From NCBI GenBank assembly GCA_002634395.1, contig NSJM01000017.1:1-46476 (forward strand): 46,476 nucleotides of DNA. Reading direction: 5' to 3'. Both the position numbers and the translations under genes were made by a program. This stretch comes from Candidatus Methylomirabilis sp. GTDB lineage: Bacteria; Methylomirabilota; Methylomirabilia; Methylomirabilales; Methylomirabilaceae. Shown here piece after piece: positions 6,950 through 15,067 of this stretch (position 1 is its first letter; each line of letters opens with the position of its first letter). The notes beneath the pieces were generated by a model that made no database searches, was not told where the DNA came from, and worked only from the letters and a program-made list of their open reading frames with translations.

Positions 6950-7876
6950 TTACCTCCCCAGTGCGGGAAACTCGTACGGCTCTCCCAGCAACCCAGCAAT
7001 TCGACTCTCGATCACTCGGACCTTGTTCCGCGCCTCTACCGCACGCAGGCGCGTCTCGATGAGACCCTTCTGGGCTGAAGCCACGTCGATCTGGTCCGCC
7101 TCCTGGATAGAGAAGGCGACCTTCGCCTTCTCATGACGCAACTCAGCCAGCCGAACGTCGGCCTCAGTGGCTTGAGTGGACAAGATCGTCACTTCTCTTT
7201 CGTTATAGAGGGTCCGCAGCTCCTTGAGCTTGTCCTGGACCATCTTCGAGAATTCCACCTCGCGCCGTTCCGCTTCTAGCGATGAGGGGGATCCCCGAGG
7301 CAGCAGCTCTGCGAGGGGGATAGAAGCCGTGAGGCTCAGGCCGGCGTGCAGGCCGCCTGAGATCGCACCCCCAGTATCGGCGGGCAGCAGCGTATCACGG
7401 GCAGACAGCCCTGTCGAGGCCGATAGCCTGATCCGGTTCAGCAGGCTCGACTTGAGCCTCGCCTCCTCGGCCTCCAGTTTCTTCATCCGCACCTCGTAAT
7501 TATTCAAAAGCTTCGCCTCTAGCTCACCAAGAGAAGGATAGGGATAGCGAGGCATGCCCTCCGTCACAAGGTCCATCGGCCCGGGCTCAGGGGGAGATGT
7601 GGACCCACCCTGCCTTACCTCATCGGCGCCAAGGGCGGCGGGCGCCATGGCGAAGCAGAGCGCCACAGCCACTCGGATGCACGCTCTACTGATCCGGTGT
7701 TTAAAGACCGCCAGCTCTTCCGATGCGTGCTCCATGAGCATCCAAGGCGCCAACGGGCAGTCATCGCGAGCAACCTCCTCCGGCCCGCCACAGGGGCACT
7801 GACCGACCACCTTTTGCAGACGCGCCCAGGCCTTCGCGTCCCACTCCGGGCTCAGCCCCGCTGGCACCCATCCCAT
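6950..7876 (-). CDS. TolC-like outer-membrane efflux protein (short)
   Basis: After a likely signal segment (CIRVAVALCFAMAPAALGA, about 66-84) the protein has a long helix with LLNNYEVRMKKLEAEEARLK, a beta-rich centre (IRLSASTGLSARD, then GGLHAGLSLTASIPLAELL), and a second long coiled helix at about 210-300 ending RVIESRIAGLLGE. This helix-barrel-helix order is that of outer-membrane efflux proteins (OEP/TolC family), but at 308 residues it holds only one repeat where TolC has two of about 200 each. The first 45 residues before MLMEH contain three Cys and may be a mis-assigned start: an ATG at 7741 or 7735 would put the signal peptide near the N-terminus. An HlyD-like adaptor fusion lies two genes upstream, so the two may pair in one trans-envelope conduit. 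Confidence 0.68.
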   Translation of the reverse strand: MGWVPAGLSPEWDAKAWARLQKVVGQCPCGGPEEVARDDCPLAPWMLMEHASEELAVFKHRISRACIRVAVALCFAMAPAALGADEVRQGGSTSPPEPGPMDLVTEGMPRYPYPSLGELEAKLLNNYEVRMKKLEAEEARLKSSLLNRIRLSASTGLSARDTLLPADTGGAISGGLHAGLSLTASIPLAELLPRGSPSSLEAERREVEFSKMVQDKLKELRTLYNEREVTILSTQATEADVRLAELRHEKAKVAFSIQEADQIDVASAQKGLIETRLRAVEARNKVRVIESRIAGLLGEPYEFPALGR

Positions 7877-7884
7877 GGTGATAC

Positions 7885-8358
7885 TTATTCCCCCATGATC
7901 AAAATACTCTCTGGCGCCTCCAGCTCGGCCAGGTCCAGGATCATGCTGGAAGCCCTAGGCTTCTTTTCAAGAAGAACACGATCCGTCGTAAGCATCGGAC
8001 ACCCCAGGCTTTCAGCCAACGCGACCGAGATCGCGCGAGTAAGCCCTATGCCGTATGCCTCGGCAGTAGTCACAGCCCTTCGCATGAGATCCCATGAGAG
8101 TGGGTGGATGTCCAGATGCAACCCCTCAAGCTGCGTGAGCACCTCCGTCACGTCGGCGTCAGTGAAACGAGGATAGGCGCGAAGGATAATCGTCGCCTCC
8201 AACAGCGCGACATCATGCACGACCAGACGGCATCGCCCGGCGGCGTGATGCTGCCGGATGAAGCGCGCTTGCGAACGACCCTCCCCATTGGCAAACCATA
8301 CCAGGAGAACCGAGGCATCCAAAACATAGGCCTCATGAGGTGCCAGCGCTGCGCTCAT
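7885..8358 (-). CDS. PIN-domain protein (putative ribonuclease)
   Basis: PIN domains are Mg-dependent RNases, usually toxins of VapBC pairs. The 157 residues show the first acidic motif in LDASVLLVWF (D14), a glutamate in ALLEATIILRAYPRF, and the C-terminal motif PMLTTDRVLLE. The start overlaps the stop of the preceding 552-residue gene (ATGA), so the two are coupled. No antitoxin gene is next to it, which is unusual for VapC; its place inside the envelope operon suggests a role there, or an orphaned toxin. The DUF433-like remnant at 1192-1386 is far away and broken. Confidence 0.85.
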   Translation of the reverse strand: MSAALAPHEAYVLDASVLLVWFANGEGRSQARFIRQHHAAGRCRLVVHDVALLEATIILRAYPRFTDADVTEVLTQLEGLHLDIHPLSWDLMRRAVTTAEAYGIGLTRAISVALAESLGCPMLTTDRVLLEKKPRASSMILDLAELEAPESILIMGE

Positions 8359-10013
8359 CTCCCCTCCCTTCTCTCCTCGGCCGGACGATCATTCGATCCG
8401 GTCCTCAACGCCAGGTGGACCTTGATGAACTGGTCCTGCGGGACCTCCCAACGACCGACGATTTCCCCGGAGACTGGCGCCAAGACCTCCCGCTCCTTCC
8501 GCTTCTGCTCTAGCCGCTCCTCGATGTGCCGTAGCCTCCGCCGATGTTCCAGCCCAGTGGCGGCCACCTGGTGGATCATCCTCTCCCGCTTCAGGACAAG
8601 GTCCTGGCTTTTCGCCTGGGCCTTCTCTCTCGCAAGTCTGGCCGCTTTCAGCTCTTTTGGAAAGAATGCCGCCGCACGCTGAAAGTGAGCCGTCTCTTGC
8701 TCACTTCGCTCTAACTCCTCCCTAGCCTTGTAGATCTCCGCATCCACTTCTTGTAAGGCGAGCCGACTAAGTTGCGCATTCGTCGCCCCCTGCTCTTTTT
8801 CCGCCCGAATATCGGTCATCAGGCTTTGGATCTCCGATCCGTCGTCTCGCAGTGCAAGCAGATCCCCTTTGGCGACCCGATCGCCTACTCTGACCTTAAC
8901 GGCGTCAAGGCTTGCCGCTCGAAAGGTCAGCGCCATGACTGATCCGGCATCGCCGCTGCCCCCAGCGCGCGCTGGTGGGCCGTCAAGGTACTTGATCAGG
9001 ACCTCGCCTTCAGCTATTGGGGCCGCCCGCACGGCATCCAATTCGCCCAGCGTCGCATACTCCAACCGCAGCTTGCCATCGCCCCATCGTACGGTGGCAA
9101 ATCGATCGGGGCTCGCAGCAAAGTGAGCACCGAGAAAAGCAGGGTCAGCCGCCTGCAACTCGCCAAATAGATAGGCCCGCCTGCCGTGGAGAAGCCCTTC
9201 CAGATCCCAGAGCGTCCGCCCGGCCATACGGATCCTCTCGACGCTCACCGAGCGAGCCTCTTTAGACCTCACCCAGACGCGGTGAGGCTTTAGGTGAGCC
9301 CCGTCCTCCTCGGAAAGGAGACGGGGCCGCTCCTTATGGTTAATGAGGAGGGCCGTGTTACTAGGGGCTCCGATAACGTCGTAGACTCCAGAGACTTTCT
9401 CTCCGGAGAGCGCATCGGTGGCGGCAACTACGACCTCGACTTCGTTGGTCTCATCAAGGGCGCGGAAGTCCTGTACCGCACTCTGGATGTCTCCTAGTAC
9501 CAGGTGAAGCGACCGCTTGAGGCCGGCGCTGGCTACTGGGTATAGGAGCAGGAGCACGACAATCATGGCGCACAGCAGGATATACTCGCCCTTACCGGCC
9601 ACCGCGATTCGGTACCGCTCATTCAAAAAAAGAACAGCTCTCAGGCGCCCAGGCCAGAAGAGATCTACACCCATGACATTGACCTGATCGAGGAGGATGT
9701 GCGAGGCATAGCCTAAGAGGAGCGCCAAGGAAATGCCGCGATACCCGAGCAGGTAGAGTGGCAAGATGAGCAAAGCGAAAAGCAGAAGGCCTAGCAGGCT
9801 GTGGGTAAGAGTTCGGTGGCCCACCAGCCGATTGATCCGCCGTGCGATGGGGAAGAACGGCCGACCGATCCCGGAGGTGGGAATGTCAATGTCAGGCAGC
9901 AACGAGCCGAACCCGGCGACGGCCAGGTGCTCGATGCGTGGCGCGGTATTCGCGGAAGCTACCGACACAAACCAACACACCGCGCTAAAGGCGATATGGG
10001 TAGAGGCCGTCAT
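8355..10013 (-). CDS. YdjM-like membrane metal-hydrolase fused to HlyD-like adaptor
   Basis: Residues 1-175 match the YdjM/LexA-regulated membrane metal-dependent hydrolase family (PF04307): H6, LLPDID (D41, D43), GHRTLTHSLLG (H66, H71), and ASHILLDQ (H105, D109) between several membrane helices. After a soluble part comes a membrane-fusion-protein hairpin: a lipoyl half (VKVRVGDRVAKGDLLALRDD, about 375-395), a long coiled coil at about 395-508 rich in Glu, Arg and Lys, and the returning half LAPVSGEIVGRWEV at 511-524. In HlyD/AcrA proteins this hairpin docks to TolC. I know of no standard family joining the two. The gene is coupled at both ends by four-base overlaps with the AAA ATPase and the PIN gene. 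Both halves are recognised with confidence; the role of the fusion is not known. Confidence 0.8.
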   Translation of the reverse strand: MTASTHIAFSAVCWFVSVASANTAPRIEHLAVAGFGSLLPDIDIPTSGIGRPFFPIARRINRLVGHRTLTHSLLGLLLFALLILPLYLLGYRGISLALLLGYASHILLDQVNVMGVDLFWPGRLRAVLFLNERYRIAVAGKGEYILLCAMIVVLLLLYPVASAGLKRSLHLVLGDIQSAVQDFRALDETNEVEVVVAATDALSGEKVSGVYDVIGAPSNTALLINHKERPRLLSEEDGAHLKPHRVWVRSKEARSVSVERIRMAGRTLWDLEGLLHGRRAYLFGELQAADPAFLGAHFAASPDRFATVRWGDGKLRLEYATLGELDAVRAAPIAEGEVLIKYLDGPPARAGGSGDAGSVMALTFRAASLDAVKVRVGDRVAKGDLLALRDDGSEIQSLMTDIRAEKEQGATNAQLSRLALQEVDAEIYKAREELERSEQETAHFQRAAAFFPKELKAARLAREKAQAKSQDLVLKRERMIHQVAATGLEHRRRLRHIEERLEQKRKEREVLAPVSGEIVGRWEVPQDQFIKVHLALRTGSNDRPAEERREGR

Positions 10014-10951
10014 ATTCGATTGGCCTTTCTCACAAACATCCCCACGAGCACCATTATGAGCATCATCACCGCCCCGATGATAAAGTTATCTCGATCGCCG
10101 ATCCCCCTCGCCGCATAGCGAAGCGCGCCGAAGGCTAAGAACAGGAGCAGGAACGCCCAACTGGTGGCCACATATCGCGCCTGCGTCCCCAGGTCGAGCT
10201 CGCGAATGCCCTGACGATCGATTCTCTTCTCCAGGCTGTGATCGGCCAGGATGTCCTTCACCGCCTTTGGATTCCCCCCGGAGGCATGGTAGATGCTGCG
10301 GCGGTAGTGCTCTGGGTCCTGCGTCGCGATGGGAACCAGGGTCAGGCATGCATCGATGAGCTGATAGGTTTCCTCTCGGATAAGCGGGAGAACCTCCACC
10401 CTGGCCGGAATACGATCGAGGAAGGTCTTCAGGGACTTAGCGTGTGGATCCGATGTTGCGACGACAAGCGTGGCCACATTGATCAGTTGATGGAACCATC
10501 CTTCGGTTGTCGGGACAAGCCGGTCGAGGTGGTCGAGCAGGAGAAGGCACCGCTGTCCTTGGAGCGAGGTGACCACGGCCCTGGCCAGGTCAGCCGCCGC
10601 AAGGCCCCTTGCTTTAGGTAGAAGCGTCCGCCACGTCATGCGGGTGGTCGCCGTATCCGAGAGGTACGGGTGCTTGAAAAGTCGATGCTCGTGGAGCTGC
10701 TCAGCTAGCGCCAACATCATCGGCTTCAGATTACGCGACTCCTCGACAAGAAGGACCCTCACCTCCCCGCCCTCCTTGAGGCCACGGTAGAGCCGTTCCA
10801 TGAGGGCCGACTTGCCGATCCCCTTTGCGCCGGTAATAAGGGTATGACGCCCCTTCAGGGCTAGCCCCCAGAGCGTCGCCAGTAGATCCGCCCGCCCGAG
10901 AAAGATTGGCTCGAAGGTTTCCCGTGTGGAGTTTACGACCGGCCTATCCAT
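10010..10951 (-). CDS. Membrane-anchored AAA/STAND-type ATPase
   Basis: The 313-residue protein has a Walker A motif GAKGIGKSA (41-49), a Walker B motif LLLLDHLD (136-143), a sensor-like LVVATSD after it and a conserved SGGNPKAV motif. That order is typical of the AAA/ATPase clades used by STAND and ORC-like proteins. The last 55 residues hold two membrane helices (about 260-278 and 289-308) and a short basic tail, so the ATPase domain is tethered to the cytoplasmic face of the inner membrane. It overlaps the HerA-like gene by eight bases and the YdjM-HlyD fusion by four. Neighbours suggest it energises or loads the same envelope-spanning complex. Confidence 0.78.
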   Translation of the reverse strand: MDRPVVNSTRETFEPIFLGRADLLATLWGLALKGRHTLITGAKGIGKSALMERLYRGLKEGGEVRVLLVEESRNLKPMMLALAEQLHEHRLFKHPYLSDTATTRMTWRTLLPKARGLAAADLARAVVTSLQGQRCLLLLDHLDRLVPTTEGWFHQLINVATLVVATSDPHAKSLKTFLDRIPARVEVLPLIREETYQLIDACLTLVPIATQDPEHYRRSIYHASGGNPKAVKDILADHSLEKRIDRQGIRELDLGTQARYVATSWAFLLLFLAFGALRYAARGIGDRDNFIIGAVMMLIMVLVGMFVRKANRI

Positions 10952-12218
10952 CGCCTACCCTCGCCGCGTACGGCCGAACCCGCACTACGGTGTAGGCCTC
11001 CTCGTCCCCGAAGTTGATCAGCCCAACGCCGGGCTCGAGAAGGCTGGAGAGCTGATCGCGCTCAGCCAGGAAACGCCTGGCGGTAGGAGGGATCTCGATC
11101 TTGTCGGTCTTCAGGATCAGCTTCGCGAAGCAGTTCATCATAATGTCCCGGCTGAGGTGGGCGGACGATGTCGCCGCCACGATCAGCCCCAACCCGAACT
11201 TCCTCCCTTCGGAGGCAATCCGGTTCAGGATGGCGTGAGGAGCCTCGCGCCTGGCCGGCATCATAAGCTTTGTCTCGTCCACCACCAGAAAGAGCCGATG
11301 CGTTCCCTGGGAACCGCGCATCTGGAGACGTCTCAGAAGCTGCCTGCAGAGGGTATCTGCCGCGAGGTACTGCAGACCAGGGGGGAGCTTGCTCAGATCG
11401 ATCCGGGTCGTACCTCGCTCCCTGATCGGCACCTGCGGCTTCGAAAAGATCCCGTAGGAGAAGGCCGGACCGAGCTTCGTCTTCACCGCCTCGGGCCGTC
11501 GATCTTTCCCTGCCGCCTCGGCCAGCCGGTCCAGCGCACTTTCCAGGTCCCGGAACGTGGGAGGCTCTCGCCGCCACGATTCGTGATCCTCTTGGACGAT
11601 TCCCGTATTTTTGTAGACCTCGCCCAGCGCCCGATCCAGGAGGGCAAGCTGATTCCCGCCCATCGGCGCGAAGGTTTCCTTCAGACTTTGAAGCACCAAA
11701 AAGCGTTGAGGATCAGGCCCCCCGCCCGCCGGATCGAGATCGACGACCAAAGGGTTTACCCCATATTCACTCGTCATGGAGATGGGGTAGCTTTCTGCCT
11801 TTTCGATCAGCAGATCCCCGTGAAAGTCAATGGCAACGACCCCAAAGTCGCGACGAGAAAGTTCCAGCATCGCCGCCCTGATCGTCTGCGTTTTCCCCGC
11901 CCCCGATCCACCCAGGATCAGGAGGTGCGGATTCGCCAGGACGCCAGGGTTCCATCGGACGACCTCCCCGGTTTCCACTTCATCCCCTAGCGCTATACCA
12001 TGTTCGCTTGAGGCCTCCGGGTTACAAGGTCCATGCGGTTTCGAGTGTGGTGTCCCGGCCCCTAGGACTAAGGACGGCCCGTCGAGTGCCCGGCGTAGCC
12101 TGGCCTTATGCTTCAGCAATCTGATTTGGGCATAGCCCAACAGTAGAAGCAGTGCTGATCCTAGAAGCAGGAGTCCTAGTCCCATGACCGCTCCACGCCA
12201 AAAAGCGTCGCGAACCAC
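10944..12218 (-). CDS. HerA/VirD4/TraG-type ATPase
   Basis: One N-terminal membrane helix (about 10-30) precedes a RecA-like motor domain. Walker A is GGSGAGKT (103-110), followed by FGVVAIDFHGDLL typical of DUF87/HerA/VirD4 ATPases; Walker B is LFLVVDETKLM (309-319), then SEGRKFGLGLIVAATSSAHL with the sensor Ser/Thr. These hexameric motors pump DNA or protein (FtsK, HerA, VirD4, TraG, VirB4). At 424 residues it is smaller than conjugative VirD4 proteins and lacks a clear all-alpha domain. No relaxase or type IV secretion gene occurs on the element. The gene overlaps its neighbours by 43 and 8 bases. Confidence 0.85.
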   Translation of the reverse strand: MVRDAFWRGAVMGLGLLLLGSALLLLLGYAQIRLLKHKARLRRALDGPSLVLGAGTPHSKPHGPCNPEASSEHGIALGDEVETGEVVRWNPGVLANPHLLILGGSGAGKTQTIRAAMLELSRRDFGVVAIDFHGDLLIEKAESYPISMTSEYGVNPLVVDLDPAGGGPDPQRFLVLQSLKETFAPMGGNQLALLDRALGEVYKNTGIVQEDHESWRREPPTFRDLESALDRLAEAAGKDRRPEAVKTKLGPAFSYGIFSKPQVPIRERGTTRIDLSKLPPGLQYLAADTLCRQLLRRLQMRGSQGTHRLFLVVDETKLMMPARREAPHAILNRIASEGRKFGLGLIVAATSSAHLSRDIMMNCFAKLILKTDKIEIPPTARRFLAERDQLSSLLEPGVGLINFGDEEAYTVVRVRPYAARVGDG

Positions 12219-13696
12219 GCTGCGTAGCCCTTCACCCTGGACATTCGCCCATATCTGTTATCCGTTGGTACCGGGAGCCGCTCCTCCACGAGGGTGATCT
12301 TGGAAGAAATGACATCTTTGAGAGATTCCCCGACCTCAAAGGAAGAGAGAAGGCCGGCTGTCTCCAGAATCTGCCTGACGCCGTCATTCAGCGCAACCAG
12401 GGCCAGGCGCCGTCCGAAGGCGGTAAGAGCGCCTCTGGTCTTGATCAGGATCCCCAGGCAGGAGCTCCCCATGATCTTCACCTGCCCCAGATCTACGATT
12501 AAGAGCTTCACCTGCTGATCCTCTATCAGGGGCATCAGACGGGCGCCCAGCATTGGGGCTGCCTGTAGGTCTAGTTTGTCAGTCGTCACGGTCACAACCA
12601 CCGTATCCCGGCCGATTCTGTGTAGGTCAGCAAGTGCGCCGATTGCCCCGTCGCCCTCTTTAACCATCGTGGTCTCATCAACGACGTCGACCTGCTTCCC
12701 CTCGCACCTCGCCTCTGATAAGCTCTGGTCGCCATCGCGCGAGGCAAATGGAGACGCCGCCGACCCGTCTGCCGGACACACAGCTCTTTTCCAGCGCATC
12801 ACCACTACCACGCCTTCGGGGTTGCGAACGAGAACCAGGTCCTCCACCATCCCTTTGATGATCTGCAGATCGCCAGCGTTTTTAAGGGCTGATGCCCCAG
12901 AGGCGAAGGTTGCCACCAGCTCCAGCGGTTTCGTCTCGAAGATGACCGTGAGCATGGCGTCAGCCCCTGCCGCAGACAGGACACAGGAGACGACTTCCTC
13001 CGCCGCCGTTACAAACAGCTCGATTCCTCGATCTCGCGCGGCCATCCTGTCAACGACTCTGGTCAGACTCTCGCTCACGACCCGGAGACTCGACTTAAGG
13101 CAGGGCAAAGACAGCTCGCAGCGATGATGTCCATTCGCCCCACCCAGGCTCTGCGTGCTGAGCAGCCCACCAGGGGCCTTGGCGAAAAGGTGCCACTCCC
13201 CTGCCGCCCCTTCATACCGATACTCGATCTGCTCCCTCCCTTTCGAGCGCGCATCCAGCGACGTGAAGACCAGGGCCGCCGAGCTGAGAAGCTGCCTGGC
13301 CAGCCGGTCCACCACACCCACCAGCGCGACTTCATCCTGCGGTCCAGTAGACGCGACGGTTTCCGCCAGCTTCGAATCGACGGTATGGTCGGGGACGGCA
13401 GGCTGATCTTTCCGCCTAGGCTTCACAATTTTGAAGACCTCGGCCTTGGCGATGTTCGGCCTTGCAGAGTCTGGCCGCTTAAAGGGGAGGATGGCGGCCA
13501 TCTCCTTGCCAATATCGATCAGCTCCCCAGTGGGGGCGGTCTCAGGCCCGATATCCGTAGGGACGGCAATCTCTTTCGCCGGCACCCTCTTTGCCGCTGA
13601 ACGGCTCCGTGCGCGCGGCCTGCGCTCGCCTTCACCAGGCGGCTCCTGCGCTGTCCTCGTCGCTATTTTTCTATGTACGCCGACGCTCTTGCTCAT
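12176..13696 (-). CDS. Regulator with HATPase-like and STAS domains
   Basis: The 506-residue protein opens with a long basic, Pro-rich, probably disordered region (1-110). A middle segment (about 205-290) contains LKSSLRVVSESL and RGIELFVTAAEEVVSCVLS, the helical pattern of RsbW-type HATPase domains, though the N box is weak. The C-terminal part (about 365-465) is a STAS domain: VTVTTDKLDLQAAPMLGARL, LLIVDLGQVKIMGSSCLGIL (the serines are where anti-anti-sigma factors are phosphorylated) and FGRRLALVALNDGVRQILE. Kinase-like and substrate-like parts of a partner-switching module thus seem joined in one chain. It is the first gene of the envelope operon and overlaps the HerA-like gene by 43 bases, so it may gate the machine's assembly or expression. 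Confidence 0.7.
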   Translation of the reverse strand: MSKSVGVHRKIATRTAQEPPGEGERRPRARSRSAAKRVPAKEIAVPTDIGPETAPTGELIDIGKEMAAILPFKRPDSARPNIAKAEVFKIVKPRRKDQPAVPDHTVDSKLAETVASTGPQDEVALVGVVDRLARQLLSSAALVFTSLDARSKGREQIEYRYEGAAGEWHLFAKAPGGLLSTQSLGGANGHHRCELSLPCLKSSLRVVSESLTRVVDRMAARDRGIELFVTAAEEVVSCVLSAAGADAMLTVIFETKPLELVATFASGASALKNAGDLQIIKGMVEDLVLVRNPEGVVVVMRWKRAVCPADGSAASPFASRDGDQSLSEARCEGKQVDVVDETTMVKEGDGAIGALADLHRIGRDTVVVTVTTDKLDLQAAPMLGARLMPLIEDQQVKLLIVDLGQVKIMGSSCLGILIKTRGALTAFGRRLALVALNDGVRQILETAGLLSSFEVGESLKDVISSKITLVEERLPVPTDNRYGRMSRVKGYAAWFATLFGVERSWD

Positions 13697-13868
13697 TGCC
13701 GCCCCACAATCTCCTTGACAGCTAGTGTGAGTTTTGTCATGGTTTACTCAGTTTGGAAACATATCGCCCCACATCTCGAAGAACGGATGCCGCCTCAAGG
13801 ATCGACTATGGCTGTTCCGACAAGGACTTGCGCGTGTCCCAGCCCAAAAAGGGCCGTATCCTGCTTGA

Positions 13869-13888
13869 TACAAAACTGATGTTTTGTA
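13869..13888. promoter_or_regulatory. Perfect dyad upstream of tyrosine recombinase
   Basis: TACAAAAC and GTTTTGTA are exact inverted copies around TGAT. Written as arms around a 6-bp centre (CTGATG) with slightly longer flanks, the site has the layout of a Xer/dif-type crossover. It lies 30 bases before the recombinase start. It could equally be an operator. Confidence 0.45.
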
Positions 13889-13918
13889 AGAACTCCTCGC
13901 CATGCCGCAGAGGGCGAA

Positions 13919-14890
13919 ATGAAAACCGGCAATAATAGCGACCTGAATCTCAGGAACCATAAAGTAGCCCATAACTCAGCGAAAAGGCGACCATCGATCC
14001 GCCTCGGGGAGGATGATGTCGCCGATCATATCGATAGGTTCCGCGACTACATCCGGATCCAGCGCAACCTCAGTCCGGGTACCATCACCGAATACACGCG
14101 AGACTTGCGGTTGTTCGAGGAGGCAACGCACCATCTCTGTCTGCTCCACGAGATTCGCCCAAGCCACATCGAGAACTTCCTGAAGCTCCTGAGAGAGAAA
14201 CGGGGGCTCGCCCCTGGTAGTGTCAACCGGAAGCTGGCCGTCCTGAAGTCGTTCTATCGCTGGATGCTTCGTCAGGGGCTCATCGACCACTGTCCCACCG
14301 AGGCGCTCTTCGCCGCCAAAGTTCCAGAACGTCTGCCTATTTATCTCACCAGAGAAGAGGTGACGCGCCTGCTTGCGTTCACGCGGGCTCTCTGCAATAC
14401 AGCAAGAGGAAAGAGTCTTCATACGATGACGTCCCTCCTCTACTACACTGGGATGCGGGCATCTGAGCTCGTCGGTCTGAACCTGACCGACATCCAGCGG
14501 GATGGGGATAAGCAGATGGTGCGAATTCGGGGTAAGGGAGATAAAGAGCGGGTGGTGCCTCTCCACCAGAAGGCTTACGATGATGTTCAGCGGTACCTTG
14601 CCATCCGGCCGGATTCGGACAGCGCCGCCCTCTTCGTGAGCCCTGGCGGAAACCGGTTTCACCGCCAGCAAATCAACCAACGACTCCGGACCGTAGCCAA
14701 TGATCTTGGCCTCGGTAAAAGGCTCACGCCTCACAAGCTGCGCCACAGCTTCGCCTCCCATCTGATCCAGGCGGACTACGATATCTCGCTAGTTGCGGAG
14801 CTGCTGGGCCATGCATCCCTCAACACCACCAGAATCTACGCCCATCTCAGGATGGCTGATCTCCAGCGGGCCGTCGCCACACTCCACTGA
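13919..14890 (+). CDS. XerC/XerD-type tyrosine recombinase
   Basis: Tyrosine recombinases cut and rejoin DNA at paired sites; on plasmids they resolve multimers. The 323 residues have an N-terminal SAM-like DNA-binding domain (about 35-135) and a catalytic domain with the full active site: R180 (GMRASEL), K206 (GKGDKER), H272 and R275 (HKLRHSF), H298 (GHASLNTT) and the nucleophile Y307 (RIYAH). The family match is close to XerC/XerD, including size. It stands alone on the plus strand between two divergent minus-strand operons. The dyad at 13869-13888 just upstream is a natural candidate for its target. Its 3' end overlaps the 3' end of a small gene on the other strand by 102 bases. Confidence 0.95.
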   Translation: MKTGNNSDLNLRNHKVAHNSAKRRPSIRLGEDDVADHIDRFRDYIRIQRNLSPGTITEYTRDLRLFEEATHHLCLLHEIRPSHIENFLKLLREKRGLAPGSVNRKLAVLKSFYRWMLRQGLIDHCPTEALFAAKVPERLPIYLTREEVTRLLAFTRALCNTARGKSLHTMTSLLYYTGMRASELVGLNLTDIQRDGDKQMVRIRGKGDKERVVPLHQKAYDDVQRYLAIRPDSDSAALFVSPGGNRFHRQQINQRLRTVANDLGLGKRLTPHKLRHSFASHLIQADYDISLVAELLGHASLNTTRIYAHLRMADLQRAVATLH

Positions 14891-15067
14891 GTCTTCGAGG
14901 TCGTCTACAAAGGCCTGTTCCACAATATGATCAAAAATGTCGTAGTCCACTCCGTACTTCAGATCCTCCGCCTTAGCCATCGCCTCGCTCGCTGAACCGG
15001 CCTTAACTCGTAACTCGGTGTACGCCTTCGCAGACAGAATCGCCCTATACAACCGCTTGTTGCTCAT
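14789..15067 (-). CDS. Small protein coupled to the replication gene (92 aa)
   Basis: The ATG at 15067 has a strong GGAGGTGGG site upstream and lies inside the last codons of the initiator-like gene (23-base overlap), so expression is coupled to it. The first 36 residues (MSNKRLYRAILSAKAYTELR, then VKAGSASEAMAKAEDL) look like a small folded alpha/beta protein; the second half is acidic. The final third overlaps the recombinase gene tail to tail, so its last residues are constrained by that gene. I do not recognise a family. A copy-number or replication accessory role is suggested only by position. Confidence 0.55.
   Translation of the reverse strand: MSNKRLYRAILSAKAYTELRVKAGSASEAMAKAEDLKYGVDYDIFDHIVEQAFVDDLEDSVECGDGPLEISHPEMGVDSGGVEGCMAQQLRN

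Noticed and set aside
10944-12218. Coupling protein of a conjugative plasmid
   Set aside because: No relaxase, no VirB or Tra set, and the protein is short; a HerA-type motor of another system is more likely.
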